Assembly (NCBI GenBank): GCA_030704615.1
Contig: CM060731.1
Location: 37,760,001 to 37,820,000 of the forward strand
DNA length: 60,000 bases
From: Takakia lepidozioides
Taxonomy: Eukaryota; Streptophyta; Takakiopsida; Takakiales; Takakiaceae
Direction: 5' to 3'
Shown in pieces: positions 1-10,025 of the stretch; position 1 is the first letter of the stretch; each line of letters begins with the position of its first letter. Both the position numbers and the translations under genes were made by a program. The notes below the pieces were generated by a model that saw nothing but the letters and a program-made list of their open reading frames with translations, did no database searches and was not told the origin of the DNA.

Positions 1-2138
1 TCCTATATGTATGTCAATTAAATAATCTATACATGGAACATCGCAAGCTGGAGTCTGAGGGGAGCGTCCAGAGCGTCTGAGTGACCAAAAGTTGCCAAAC
101 TTGTGAATTGGTGAGTGCATATTGAAGGTGGAGCCCATAAGAGTGCTGAAAAGGTGGCAGTGGAATGCTTTGTAAACGTTCAGTTTTTATGCACACGATC
201 TTCTGTTGGCATTCCTTTTCGTTGTCATAATCATCCAAACTTGTTATCTGAATCGTTTTTTGTAGAACGTTCGGATACGAGCAGGTGCTTGGTTGGATGC
301 TGAGCATAATTGGTAAAGATTCAATTCAAACTGAGCTGCCCGACAAAAGCTATGGCCAGTCTAAGTGGAGAATAACTTGGTTGGCTAGGCAGGTATGGGT
401 TCTCATTTCATGGGGGTCTCAAGAAAAGACATGTACGTATTTCATGTTGTGGGTCTAATAAATGGGAGTGCTCAGTACAAACTGTTCCCAAACCTTCATG
501 ATGAGCACTTCCCTCGCGCACGTAGGTCAGTGAAAGAAGGTTGACAAAGTGGAAGAGTAGCGTGCTCGATCATGGGTGTTACCGATGCCCCTTCAGTGGA
601 GGTAGTGGGCCTCCGATGAGAATCACAGAATCCCAGTTCAGATCAAAAGCAGCTATCAGTTTGAAATTTATGCAAGAAGCAAGCATGCCTGTGTTTGAGG
701 GTTTTGTCGATATTCATTTGAGCTTAATTACTTGTGCACAACCCTATCAACTGCATAAGCCTTGCCCATACACTCTGCTAACCTCACCATCGTCTCACTA
801 CCCAAAGTCCCGAGCATACAAGCGCAATAAATAACCTAGGGAAAGTCAGTACAACACCCCTCTTACCCTCTAAGTCAATGCACAAGTGGAGCGTTTCACA
901 GGAGTTCACCAATGACTGCTGCTCCACAACAACAGTTCTGTACTGTGCAGATCCTTGTATTGGAGATTAAGTCTACCAGTCCATCAGAGACGGACTTCTG
1001 CAGGGGGTGGAGATGTCAAGCCATCCAAGCGTAGTCTTGACAGCATCTTGTCAGGGATGAGTTCGTCTGTGCAAGACCCACCATGGTGCATGCATTCGCG
1101 AGAGAGAACATTGAATATGTACAATGAGCGTGACGAGCGTTAGCCACGATTGAATGTGGCCCTAACTTACCCAAGACTGTACATCCTGCCCACGTGAAGC
1201 GCGGGTCCTGCCTCTCTTTTCAAGCTGTTAAAAAATGATGCATCAGGCAATGAATTGATACTTTATAACGTGCTTGAAGAGCAAATGGAACAAGAGGAAA
1301 CATCAAAGAAGGAGGAAGACGGTGCCTCCACCAGCCCGAAAACAACTATGCTTCAAGGGGATGACGTCTGTTATGTCGGACGAGGCATGCATCAATCGAT
1401 GTGTTTGTTCCGACCGGCTCTGAATTTTGTGTGGACTCCTCGTAATGAGGCTGGTCGGAAGATGGGGCCCACCGTCTCATTAACACAGGAGCAAACTACG
1501 GTCTGTACGAGGTTGCCACACCGAATTCATCATCAGAGGCGTTCCGACCCACCGTTCGACAGAGAGAGCATTGAATTAGCGTAATAAGTGTCAGCCACGG
1601 CCCGAAGGCTTTACTACATCCTGCCCACGTGAAGTGGGGTCCTGTTTTCAAGCTGTCACACCGCGAGTGAGTGACACGACTGACGATGCATCCAGCAATC
1701 AGTTTATACTTGATAACATGCTGAAATAACAAATGGAACAAGAGGAAGCTTGAAATAAGTAGGGGAGGGTGCCTCCGATTGAGCAGCCCGAAAACAACTG
1801 TTGCTCCAGCGATTGTTGGAAGACGAAGAGTCTGGTTATCTGGGAACTGGCTTTAGTATTTGGTAGAGGAGTTCTCTGCTGTTGTTACCGGCGCAAGTAA
1901 GGCAAGTCCTCACGCTGCGAGTACCAGTCTCTACCTGCAGACGGTGGGAGCCCACACTAAGCGTTCCAAAAGAGAGGAAGGAGAACTTCATCTCGCTAAG
2001 ATTTTTCCTGCGCGATTCACACAAGCAAGCTCCGAATTACAACTCCTCTCTACTGAAGACGCAATCTGTAGCTGTGTGCCGAGTATCTCCCGCACGATGG
2101 TGAGCACCGGCTTCGTGCTGAATAGCAACTACGTTCAC
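1..2138. other. No recognisable gene; diverged direct repeat inside
   Basis: I see no conserved coding exon here; the open frames are short and resemble no family I know. The only structure is a diverged direct repeat, listed separately. The stretch may hold regulatory sequence or unrecognised 5' exons of the hydrolase-NB-ARC relic that starts near 2.5 kb. Confidence 0.5.
1100..1800 (+). repeat. Diverged direct duplication, period about 430 bp
   Basis: The block around 1105-1355 recurs at about 1560-1795. Shared landmarks, in the same order, are AGAGAGA-CATTGAA, CATCCTGCCCACGTGAAG (1187 and 1618), TCAAGCTGT, GATGCATC, AAATGGAACAAGAGGAA and GCCCGAAAACAACT. The copies differ by many substitutions and small indels, so the duplication is old. 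Neither copy carries a conserved reading frame. Confidence 0.75.
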
Positions 2139-2257
2139 ACTTCTTATGTTGATTCTAAACTGTAGTGGGTATAGTACAAATATATCCGTGCTTGCAGTGA
2201 ACTTCTTATGTTGATTTTAAACTGTAGTGGGTATAATACAAATAGATCGGTGGTTGC
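2139..2257 (+). repeat. Two-copy tandem repeat, unit about 60 bp
   Basis: Two adjacent near-identical units each contain TTCTTATGTTGATT, AAACTGTAGTGGGTAT, TACAAATA and TTGCAG. They differ at only a few positions, so this duplication is much younger than the 430-bp repeat beside it. Confidence 0.85.
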
Positions 2258-2512
2258 AGCATGTATTCTGTTCTACTTGGTAGACTGCCGAAAAAACGAG
2301 TGCACGTACCCCGTCTACAATGTTCGTGACATCATCGTGACTTTCTCATCGTGACAGGAGAGATGTCAGGCCATTTCAAGACACAGACTTTCAGCTCCCC
2401 CTGTGCCAAGGAGGTTTCAATTTTCTGTCCAGGGATGTGATGTCTTTAATGTGGAGGTGCTTGAAAGCGAATGCGATAGTGTTGACGTACAAATATGTGA
2501 CGTGCTGACGTC

Positions 2513-4445
2513 TTGATGTGTGTTGAATGGTTGAAGTTATGTACTTATCTTCACCTTTCATGGAATGCAAACCGCAGATTCATCAGTTATGGCTGCCGGG
2601 ACGGTGAGTCTTACGAGACAAGCCTAGATGTGGTGTTCTTTCACGGCCTGCAATTTGGCAACTTAGGAGTGGAAGCTTGGAAGGACACTTGGTTACAAGT
2701 TACAACGTGGTGATCAGACAGTTTGCTGGCCTTCGAAGTGGCCTCCCGAAGATCTGGATAGTAAAGTGCGAGTGTTTTCTCTGTCATATGATGCAGCAGC
2801 GCACATGGGCCCAGAGGGAGGAAACAACGAAGACGTGAGCGATATTGGCAAGAACCTTCTAGAGAACTGAAGTGCTGTTTCCCAAGTTGCAGTTCAAGTG
2901 AATTTTCCGGACTCACATGGCCTTGGCCCCCAGCTTCTAACCAGGGTACACATATCAGGCTTGTGTGTGTCAAAAACAAAAACTTGTATTTATGGGGCTC
3001 GAGATTAAGCTTGATGTGGAGCATCTCTAGTTACGTAAACTGCACATACATGTATAGACTTTCTTGTCTTTTGCTATCAGGTCCAGAGATGGAAATCTAT
3101 GGGAACCCCGTCATCAGAAGAAGGACCGAATGATATATTGTCATATGCATACCTTCGAGTGTCCCATGTTATGCAGTGGTGTTCAGCACAATCTCACACT
3201 ATGCAATTTTGCAGCGGGATATATGGCAAACGAAATCCGATGGTTCTGGTTGGCCACAGCTTTGGGGGTCTTGTTATCAAAAGTTTGATTGTCGCAGCTC
3301 GCAGAAGAAGCTCTCACCCCCCAATAAATGCTTTCGATAGAAAAGCTTGTCAAGCTGCAGCGACTTTTCTCAGAAAACTACAGGGTATTGTATTTTATGC
3401 TGTCCCACATGCGGGAAGTAAAAATATGGAGACTTTTACCAAGAAATGCTGCAAATTTTTTTGGGACCCAAAGCTGAGTGGGATAATGCAACCCTTCCAG
3501 CGAAAAATGGAGGAGCTCTCAATAGAATACGAAGACGTTGTGGGCAGCTCCCTCAATGTCCATGCTTTTACTGAGGGCAAGCCCACAGGCAAGGTAAAAT
3601 TACCAAATCTGTCAGGTAATGGGGGAAGGAAAGAGAGTCCTAGAATGATTGAGGAGTAGCTGCCACATTCAGGGACTTGACATCGTTTGGCGTGGAGAGT
3701 AGGTATGTGTATATACACACACATCAGACCATGCATTTGGAGCACGGAGCATGCTGGGTTAGAGAGGTTAGAGAGCTAGAGTTAAGCATTTGCAGAATCT
3801 ATCGCTTTGTCCTGAATGCTGCAATATTGCCAAGACTGCTGTTGTGTTAGCCACTGAGAAACTAGAAGAATCAAATGCTAATTCCAGATGTAATGGGCTT
3901 GGATTGGGCAGGAGATTTTGGTGGAGCATGCCTCCGCAATAAAACACTCACGCAACAACCACTATCAAGTTGAAGACGCAGACCATATGGAAGTTTGTAG
4001 GCCAACCAGCCAGACTCACGTGAGCTACCAAAAGCTTCTTGAACTCCTTCCAGCTAATCCAACGCCTAGGAAGTGAGTGGCCCCCTCCTTCTTTGCTGAA
4101 CGACATATTTACTCTAAGAATGTAGGAGTGTGGTGCCGCATTTGGCCCACGTCCAAAGATGCAGTTGGGCTAAAATAATTTACCATTTTGTGAAGTTTCT
4201 GGCACGTCTGTGTCTTCATGCAGACAAACTTCTTGAGTCAGAGCTGGATTCCAGAACTCCAATACATTTGGTTGGGCTCTCAGAACATGTCAACCGACAA
4301 TGTGAAGCGCCGACTTGAAGAGGGTCCTAAAATTGGCATGGTTGGGATGGGCGGAATTGGCAAGACAACATTGGCAAAGGCGGTCTACCGCGATCTCGCT
4401 AGTATGGATTTTGATGTATACAGCTTCCTACCAGACATCAGATCA
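2513..4445 (+). pseudogene. Alpha/beta-hydrolase-NB-ARC (HNL-type) resistance gene, truncated and frameshifted
   Basis: HNL proteins are plant NLR immune receptors with an alpha/beta hydrolase in front of the NB-ARC ATPase, described from liverworts. At 2590-2700 the frame reads DVVFFHGLQFGN and AWKDTWLQ. After a one-base shift, 2712-2880 reads PPEDLDSKVRVFSLSYDAAA and DVSDIGKNLLEN. A further exon (about 3075-3600) holds the nucleophile elbow LVGHSFGGLVIKSLI, then GIVFYAVPHAGS and MQPFQRKMEELSIEYED. At 3915-4074 the last hydrolase part reads EHASAIKHSRNNHYQVEDAD and DHMEVCRPTS. The NB-ARC start lies at 4300-4435 with a good P-loop, GMVGMGGIGKTTLAKAVY. Frames shift again at about 4285. After 4445 the sequence turns AT-rich and neither the rest of NB-ARC nor any LRR follows. 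Family assignment is strong; pseudogene status follows from the shifts and the missing C-terminal two-thirds. Exon borders are approximate. Confidence 0.82.
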
Positions 4446-4962
4446 AAACACTATTTTAAAATATTCTGGACTTTTGTTTGGTCCAGAATTAATATGAGAA
4501 ATATGAATAAACATAATTTATTATTGAAATAAAGTGATATATATGATTGTTTGGCTACTTTATGCACAATATAACCATGAACAATAATCCTCCAAACATT
4601 TTTTGGAGATAATATAAGTATGTATTGTGGTTTTAGAAGAACATCGAGAGCCAAGTTGACGTTCATGAAGAAAATCATGGGAGGATGCAATTAATTACAC
4701 CGTGATGTGAGATTAGATATATAAAAAATTTTGCATAAAATGGTTGCCATATGAGATGACATACAAAACCAAACATAGAACAATCATGGCAAGTGATGAA
4801 GAAGATGACATGAAAGAATGAGTCCGCATACATTGATGATAAACATTCATATTTTATTAGATATTGCAACTTTGGCGTTGCAGTTAGATATAATGTAACG
4901 TCAACTATACATCCGTTGGACTTAATGTTATCCAGCGGCTCGAAGCCATACAACGGCTTACA
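4446..4962. other. AT-rich gap, no gene seen
   Basis: The sequence becomes clearly AT-rich exactly where the NB-ARC homology stops. I see no conserved frame, inverted termini or target duplication, so I cannot say whether an insertion or a deletion truncated the neighbouring gene. Confidence 0.4.
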
Positions 4963-5274
4963 CTAACCCATTAATATTACATAGCCTCCTCCCAAACGGC
5001 TCGCGGTCAAGGCATGTGTTCGAAAACGCCTCCGGTTATCACAACCACTTGCAACGGTCTCCGCACCAGAGGAAACGGAAATACTTTCGGAGAACTCGAA
5101 CCTAGTAGTATTATTATCATCTGAAATGTTACTTCGAACTATACTTGTTGAATCTCTTGATGCCCTTGAAGCCTGCCGGGAAGCCCGCCATTCTTGCCAA
5201 TCACGAAGCTCTTCTTCTTCTTTTCGAATTCGGTCCTTGAATGTGACTGGGCAAAACAATTTTTCATATGACAA
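4963..5274 (-). CDS. Unrecognised charged open frame, possible 3' exon
   Basis: A 103-codon frame on the minus strand begins with a Lys/Glu/Arg-rich helix-like segment (KDRIRKEEEELRDWQEWRAS), followed by a Ser-rich tail. It lies downstream of the HAD-like pseudogene on the same strand. It could be a further exon of that gene, an unrelated small gene, or chance. I recognise no family. Confidence 0.2.
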   Translation of the reverse strand: MSYEKLFCPVTFKDRIRKEEEELRDWQEWRASRQASRASRDSTSIVRSNISDDNNTTRFEFSESISVSSGAETVASGCDNRRRFRTHALTASRLGGGYVILMG

Positions 5275-5450
5275 ATGTCAGCTGAAATGTGGAACATTTG
5301 TAGAAAAAATGATAAAGTCAAAGTGCAAGTGGAAGACACTTTCAAGATCAAATTCTCCATAAACAACAAACAGTGGGATAAGTACATACCAAGGTAATCA
5401 GGTTCCTTTTGTTATGGGATCCAAACACGATGATCAACATATCTTCCATA

Positions 5451-6082
5451 TCAAGCCCAATAGGCATGGTCACGACCAATAGGCTTACGAGAACACTTGG
5501 CAGGGTTCTCACTGATGTAATCTACGACTGTTGAAGCTGCAGCCATTTTCAATATATATGGCCACACAGCTTTTGTCATATCATCCAGGTCAACCAAGCC
5601 CTTTGGTGATGGCTTGTATGAAATAGGGAAGAATCCAATATTTGGTGGGTTTCGGAGGCCCTTTGATGGCTCATCATCGACAAGGAGTATTTGTCCCTGC
5701 GTTGCAAAGGGTGTACCAGGGTACTTGGCAAGAACAGTGTGAATATCCTTAACGAGATATTTCATCCCAGGCATGATGTAACCTGTAGTGTCTTTGAATC
5801 CTCAGCTGATCAGATAAAGCAAAACTTCTTCGCAATTTTCGTAGGAACTAAGCACTCGAGCATCCTACAAAGAACATCTTTTGCACATGACCAAATCGCC
5901 ACGTGAAAATGCATGAACGCAAGGTTGAGAAACTCCAAGACTCCGGGCCGGGGAACCACAAAAGGTCTGTCGGGAACATGAACTGTAACTTTCCTGAAAC
6001 GAAATCTCTCCTTAAACAATTCACCGCCGGTTGGAGGTAGCCAGTAGCAGAGGAGTCCGTTGACACTCAATATTAACAACAT
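5451..6082 (-). pseudogene. FCP1/NIF-type HAD phosphatase-like gene, damaged, nucleophile replaced
   Basis: This belongs to the NLI-interacting-factor/FCP1 branch of HAD phosphatases (Pfam NIF family), in the plant subgroup whose first motif reads FDVNGLL. The upstream part (6082-5812) has LLILSVNGLLCYW at the motif I position: the aspartate that forms the phospho-enzyme is Ser here. VPDRPFVVPRPGVLEFL and HVAIWSCAKDV follow, as expected for motif II. A TGA where the family has Trp and a one-base shift near 5790 break the frame. The rest (5774-5451) continues with the motif IV region QILLVDDEPSKGLRNPP and ends at ISENPAKCSRKPIGRDHAYW. A same-strand neighbour at 7.6-8.4 kb is a paralogue. A disordered N-terminal part may lie in the minus-strand frames at 6550-7400 but cannot be shown. 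Loss of the nucleophile plus two breaks argue for a pseudogene. Confidence 0.72.
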
Positions 6083-6545
6083 CTATTTCCTCTTCCCCGA
6101 TGTGGCAAATGAAGGTTGATGGACGATGCCATCCTACGCAATTTAAATGTTTACGCCGTCAGAAACAACACGATGTAGTGTTTTTTAGTTTCAAAGTGAC
6201 CTCTATGTTTTCGGAGATATAAGTGTCCCGATAATGGACTACTATAAAAGACCAAGAGTAGACCATATATCGAAGAGTTCGAGATCACGAAAAGATGAAC
6301 GTCGACTGTCAAGTGGAGGTTAGTGGATGCACCTTGTCGGGAGGCGCATTCAAAAAGTTATGCGGCTCCATACTCGCTTGTATAAAAATTACGGAGTTAG
6401 TTTGGGACAGAAAAACAAACTGCAAACGAAAGTGGAGAAATTGTTTTGAAATGTACCATTGAAGCCTTATTGAAATGTCTTGCAGAAGAACAGTGGATTC
6501 CCGCGGGCTTGGATTGACGAGGCGCCACAACATCCGAGGGAGTCC

Positions 6546-7402
6546 TCAAGTGTTTGGCGTCCGCTCTTTTTTACTTGTCAGCCTTTTGTCCGTTGGAAAG
6601 ATTTCCTGCAGAAGAAGGAAATGGCTCGGGGGCTCTTTTTCGCCTCTTTGGTGCAGAACATTGTGCCAGCAGTTCAGGGTCACGTTGGGTCGATGTTGGA
6701 GATGTTTTGTCATTGAACGATGGGAGTGGAGGGGCAACAACAGGCAAGCACAGAAAATTGTCTCTTGAGTAGTCGACATCCTGGATGGAATGAAAACGCA
6801 ACGAAGGGATAATTTCCCTTGGAACTTCATTCCAATGCAGACGTCGTTTAATAGGAAGGTCATAATCTGCAGATTTTCTTACCTGGAGCGACAGATAAAT
6901 ATCAGACCCCAAACTAAGTGAAACTAGCTGGAGAATAAGGAATGAGCGAGAAATGAGTTTAAGTCACCTGACTCCTGCGGATTTGGGCTGTCCAACCCTC
7001 GTGCTGGGGAGATATACGAGGAAGAGACGGAAGCAGGTGCAGTGGAGCCGTAGTCGAGTCCCCGACAGTTGCCCTGCGGGTTGGATAGACCAGACCCTGC
7101 GTACTGAACAGGGAGGGTGAGGAATGTTGGGAAAGGTCGATAAAGTCTCCGGTATATTTATGTTCTTCACCTGCACCTTAGACTTTACATCCAGGAAGAC
7201 CCGAGAAGATAAGAGTGTCGTCAGCTTCCCGGGAGGACAAGGGTCTGACAGAGGATCCACCCTCAATTTGAGCACCATCGTGAACCCTCGGAAAGCCTTC
7301 AACTCTCCGACTCACTGCTGATCCGGAAGGTTCCATAACGGGACTTGAGGAACCGATGACGTCGTCAGCATCTCCTTGAACCTGCCAAAGAGACATAATC
7401 AT
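6546..7402 (-). other. Possible N-terminal low-complexity exons of the adjacent HAD-like gene
   Basis: Minus-strand frames at 7402-7178 (Ser/Gly/Asp-rich) and 6912-6546 (Pro/Ser-rich, with a basic run KRRKRAPEPFP) have the composition of a disordered N-terminal extension and lie directly upstream of the HAD-like pseudogene. No conserved motif is visible, so this is positional inference only. Confidence 0.18.
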
Positions 7403-7647
7403 AAATCCGAGAGTGCAGGAATGTGAACCTCCACTGAACAGTGGAGGTCACTAGATATAGTCATGTCCCCATATGAAGGCCTGTATCAGAGTCTTGGGAT
7501 TGCCCGGAATGTGCGTCAAGAATTCATCTGAAAATTAGTCAAAATGAAAGTACGATATCTTTCACGTGTGTGATTACAAGGAAATGAAAAACAGAAACCA
7601 TGAAGATATTCAACAGCTCGAGTGAGATGGGATTGATAAAAAATAAT

Positions 7648-8394
7648 TTATTTTAAAACATCATATCTGAGACTTTTAAAACCGTTGTCCTCAATAAAAT
7701 CCCAGAATGGGCTAAACTTAGGATCGTTTGAAACATTGGGAAAAAGACTCAACCTTATCTTTTTTTTCCTAAGATAGCTTGAAACAGTGGGATGTTTCCT
7801 CATTCCAAGCAAATAGGTCTGAAGAACCTTGAGAAGATAGCAACCATCAATCTCCACGGTCTGGAACGGTTTGAGAACAAGACATGAGTCGGGCGGGTTC
7901 AATACACACTTCATGGCGGTGTCGTCAATGAGCAGAGTGTTATTCTAGGTATATTGTCCACCAAATCTTTGCCAGACCTTCACCAATGGCTTCAAAAACA
8001 AATGAAGAGGGTCCAATCCTGATTTGAATTGAGGATGAACCGTAGTAGGACATGAAATACAATCCTCTTGAGACATAACGAAGGTCGGTTGAAATAGACC
8101 ACGAAGCAAAAAATCCAGGATGGGCTGCAAGTTCTTGTACATCATAGAGCTCCAAATCCCTAACCGGAAGTGTTTGTGCAACTCTGTCCACACTTCGCGA
8201 TATTTCTCGCGTCTAAAGACAAGTCGGAATCCGACAAGAGCTGGAATTCTGTAGTCCGATTCTAAAAACCGGGGGACATTGTAACTCTTCTGGTGCTTCA
8301 AGATTTTGCACAAGACTCCATTCACGTCAAAAATAATCAAACGCAACCCTTGCGCATGAGGAGAAACAGGTGCTCCAATCTGCCAGAGAGTCAT
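7648..8394 (-). pseudogene. Second FCP1/NIF-type HAD phosphatase-like gene with one in-frame stop
   Basis: One frame runs for 248 codons from ATG at 8394 to the stop at 7648, interrupted only by TAG at 7947-7945. Motif I is LIIFDVNGVLC: the first Asp (nucleophile) is present and the second acidic position is Asn, as is common in this plant subgroup. HFRLGIWSSM fits motif II. LKPLVKVWQRFG precedes the stop, and NNTLLIDDTAMKCVLNPP, the Asp-Asp motif IV, follows it in the same frame. The stop falls just before a conserved segment, so it reads as a recent nonsense change rather than the natural end. Length fits a bare NIF domain. The start is the first ATG ahead of motif I; upstream exons cannot be excluded. 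It is a paralogue of the 5.4-6.1 kb copy and better preserved. Confidence 0.78.
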
Positions 8395-10025
8395 TCATAC
8401 TTAGGATGATAAAATGGAACAGTACAATGCATTGGAAAAACCGACACCAGGCAGGTGAACCAGAACGTCCACTGGACAGCCGAGATTCACCAAACTCAAT
8501 TAAAAACAAATATATCCCAATGCAGCGGCACGCAATTCGTGATTGCTAAGGAACTTCTGCCACCTATAATCAAAATATACATATTTATGCTTTACCTCTT
8601 CTGCCCCTTACTATGTTTGTTTGGCCCCCTCTATTTTTCTCTTCTCCTCTCTAGGTTTTTTTGGTAATGCATATTTCTCCCTGCCTGTTTGGCGGTTGTT
8701 TCCTGTTTTTTGCTTGTTTGGTGTTAAATGTAGTGGTTGCAAGTTCACTAAAAAGGAGACATACATGACACAAACTTTACATAGCAAACAGTGAATAACT
8801 AGTGCAATCAAGAACCAGTACTACACACTACTACACATTTTGCAGACTAGATTAACCTTGAAGTGTCTTTTTGCCAAAAAGCATCACGAGGCTAATTGCA
8901 TATAACAATCTGGAGAGAGAGTTCGCTCCATACTAGCTGAGGTATATATAGAGCTGCAGTGGCCTGATAGTATTGCTAATTTGTAAGAGCCCTCGTTAAG
9001 TCACCGCTAGAAGGTGCGGTGTGCAGCGGTGACATCCTACAAAGTTGGCACTGCTCTAGAGAGCCGATCTAGTATGTTGGAGTTGCAGAAAATATGCCAT
9101 TCAACATTTGGCTGGTTTGGGGTTGGGTGGTATTCCCTGTGATATATGACCTAAATACCTGCCCAACACAGGTTGTTTCGTACAGACTTCCACGAATGGA
9201 AGGATCATTCTCTACTTGGATGAAAGACATTCTTCGTCGAGGGTGGGGCGACCCGGTGCGGTGGCGGGTGGGAAAAGCTGGGGGGCTGGCTCTCTCTAAG
9301 AGCTGCTTAGCACGGAACACCACATCATCGGTGCGAGGTGCATCATCCGAGCTGATGAAGATGGCTTGCAGAGGACGCTTGCTTGGCTGATTCGGAATTC
9401 CAGTCTCCTTTTCGTGACGGGTTTGGATTTCTACTGAAGACGTTTGTTTCTGGGATGGTAAGTGGTCTTTTGAAGCTGAATCTGATACATTCTGCCACCA
9501 GGAGTCTGGGTTTGCTTATGGGTGTAGATCTGTGAAGGTCGTTAGATTTTTTCATGTTGTCGGCTTTTTGTCACCCGTGGGGTTGAGCCCCACATTTTCT
9601 GTTAGGGTGAAACTGAAGGGCGAAGGCGAACCATCCTCGCATCGTTCTTCAAGGGGCTGGAAAAGGGTGGGAAGGGGCGAGGGAGAAAATGATATGGATC
9701 TGGATTGTATGTAGCGTCTTACAGCACTCAGCCAACAGAGAAATGAAAAGAGATGAGGATCTGTTCTCTTCCTTACGCTCTAGATCAATCTGGCTGCAGC
9801 TCCGACTCCCCGCTTTTTGTTAATCCTAGTACAAGAAGATGCAATCTCAGGAGCTTGCATCTTACAGAGTGAAGTTTCTTCGAAGGAGCACTTCATTGTC
9901 CTTTCGAACTCAAGTTACTCTGCGGTATCCCACTGGTCGCATGTCTTCGACTCTAAGTTCGCCCGTGTCCACTCCCTTTCCTTGCCTCTCCTGGGCTGAC
10001 TTCGGCAATGTTCCATTCCTTGCAG
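8395..10025. other. Intergenic; no conserved exon recognised
   Basis: This stretch lies between the divergently transcribed HAD-like gene (-) and the TVP23 gene (+). It should contain the TVP23 promoter, 5' UTR and short first coding exon, but I could not fix that exon: ATGs near 9690 and 9839 are candidates, without decisive phase support. No other family is visible. Confidence 0.45.
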
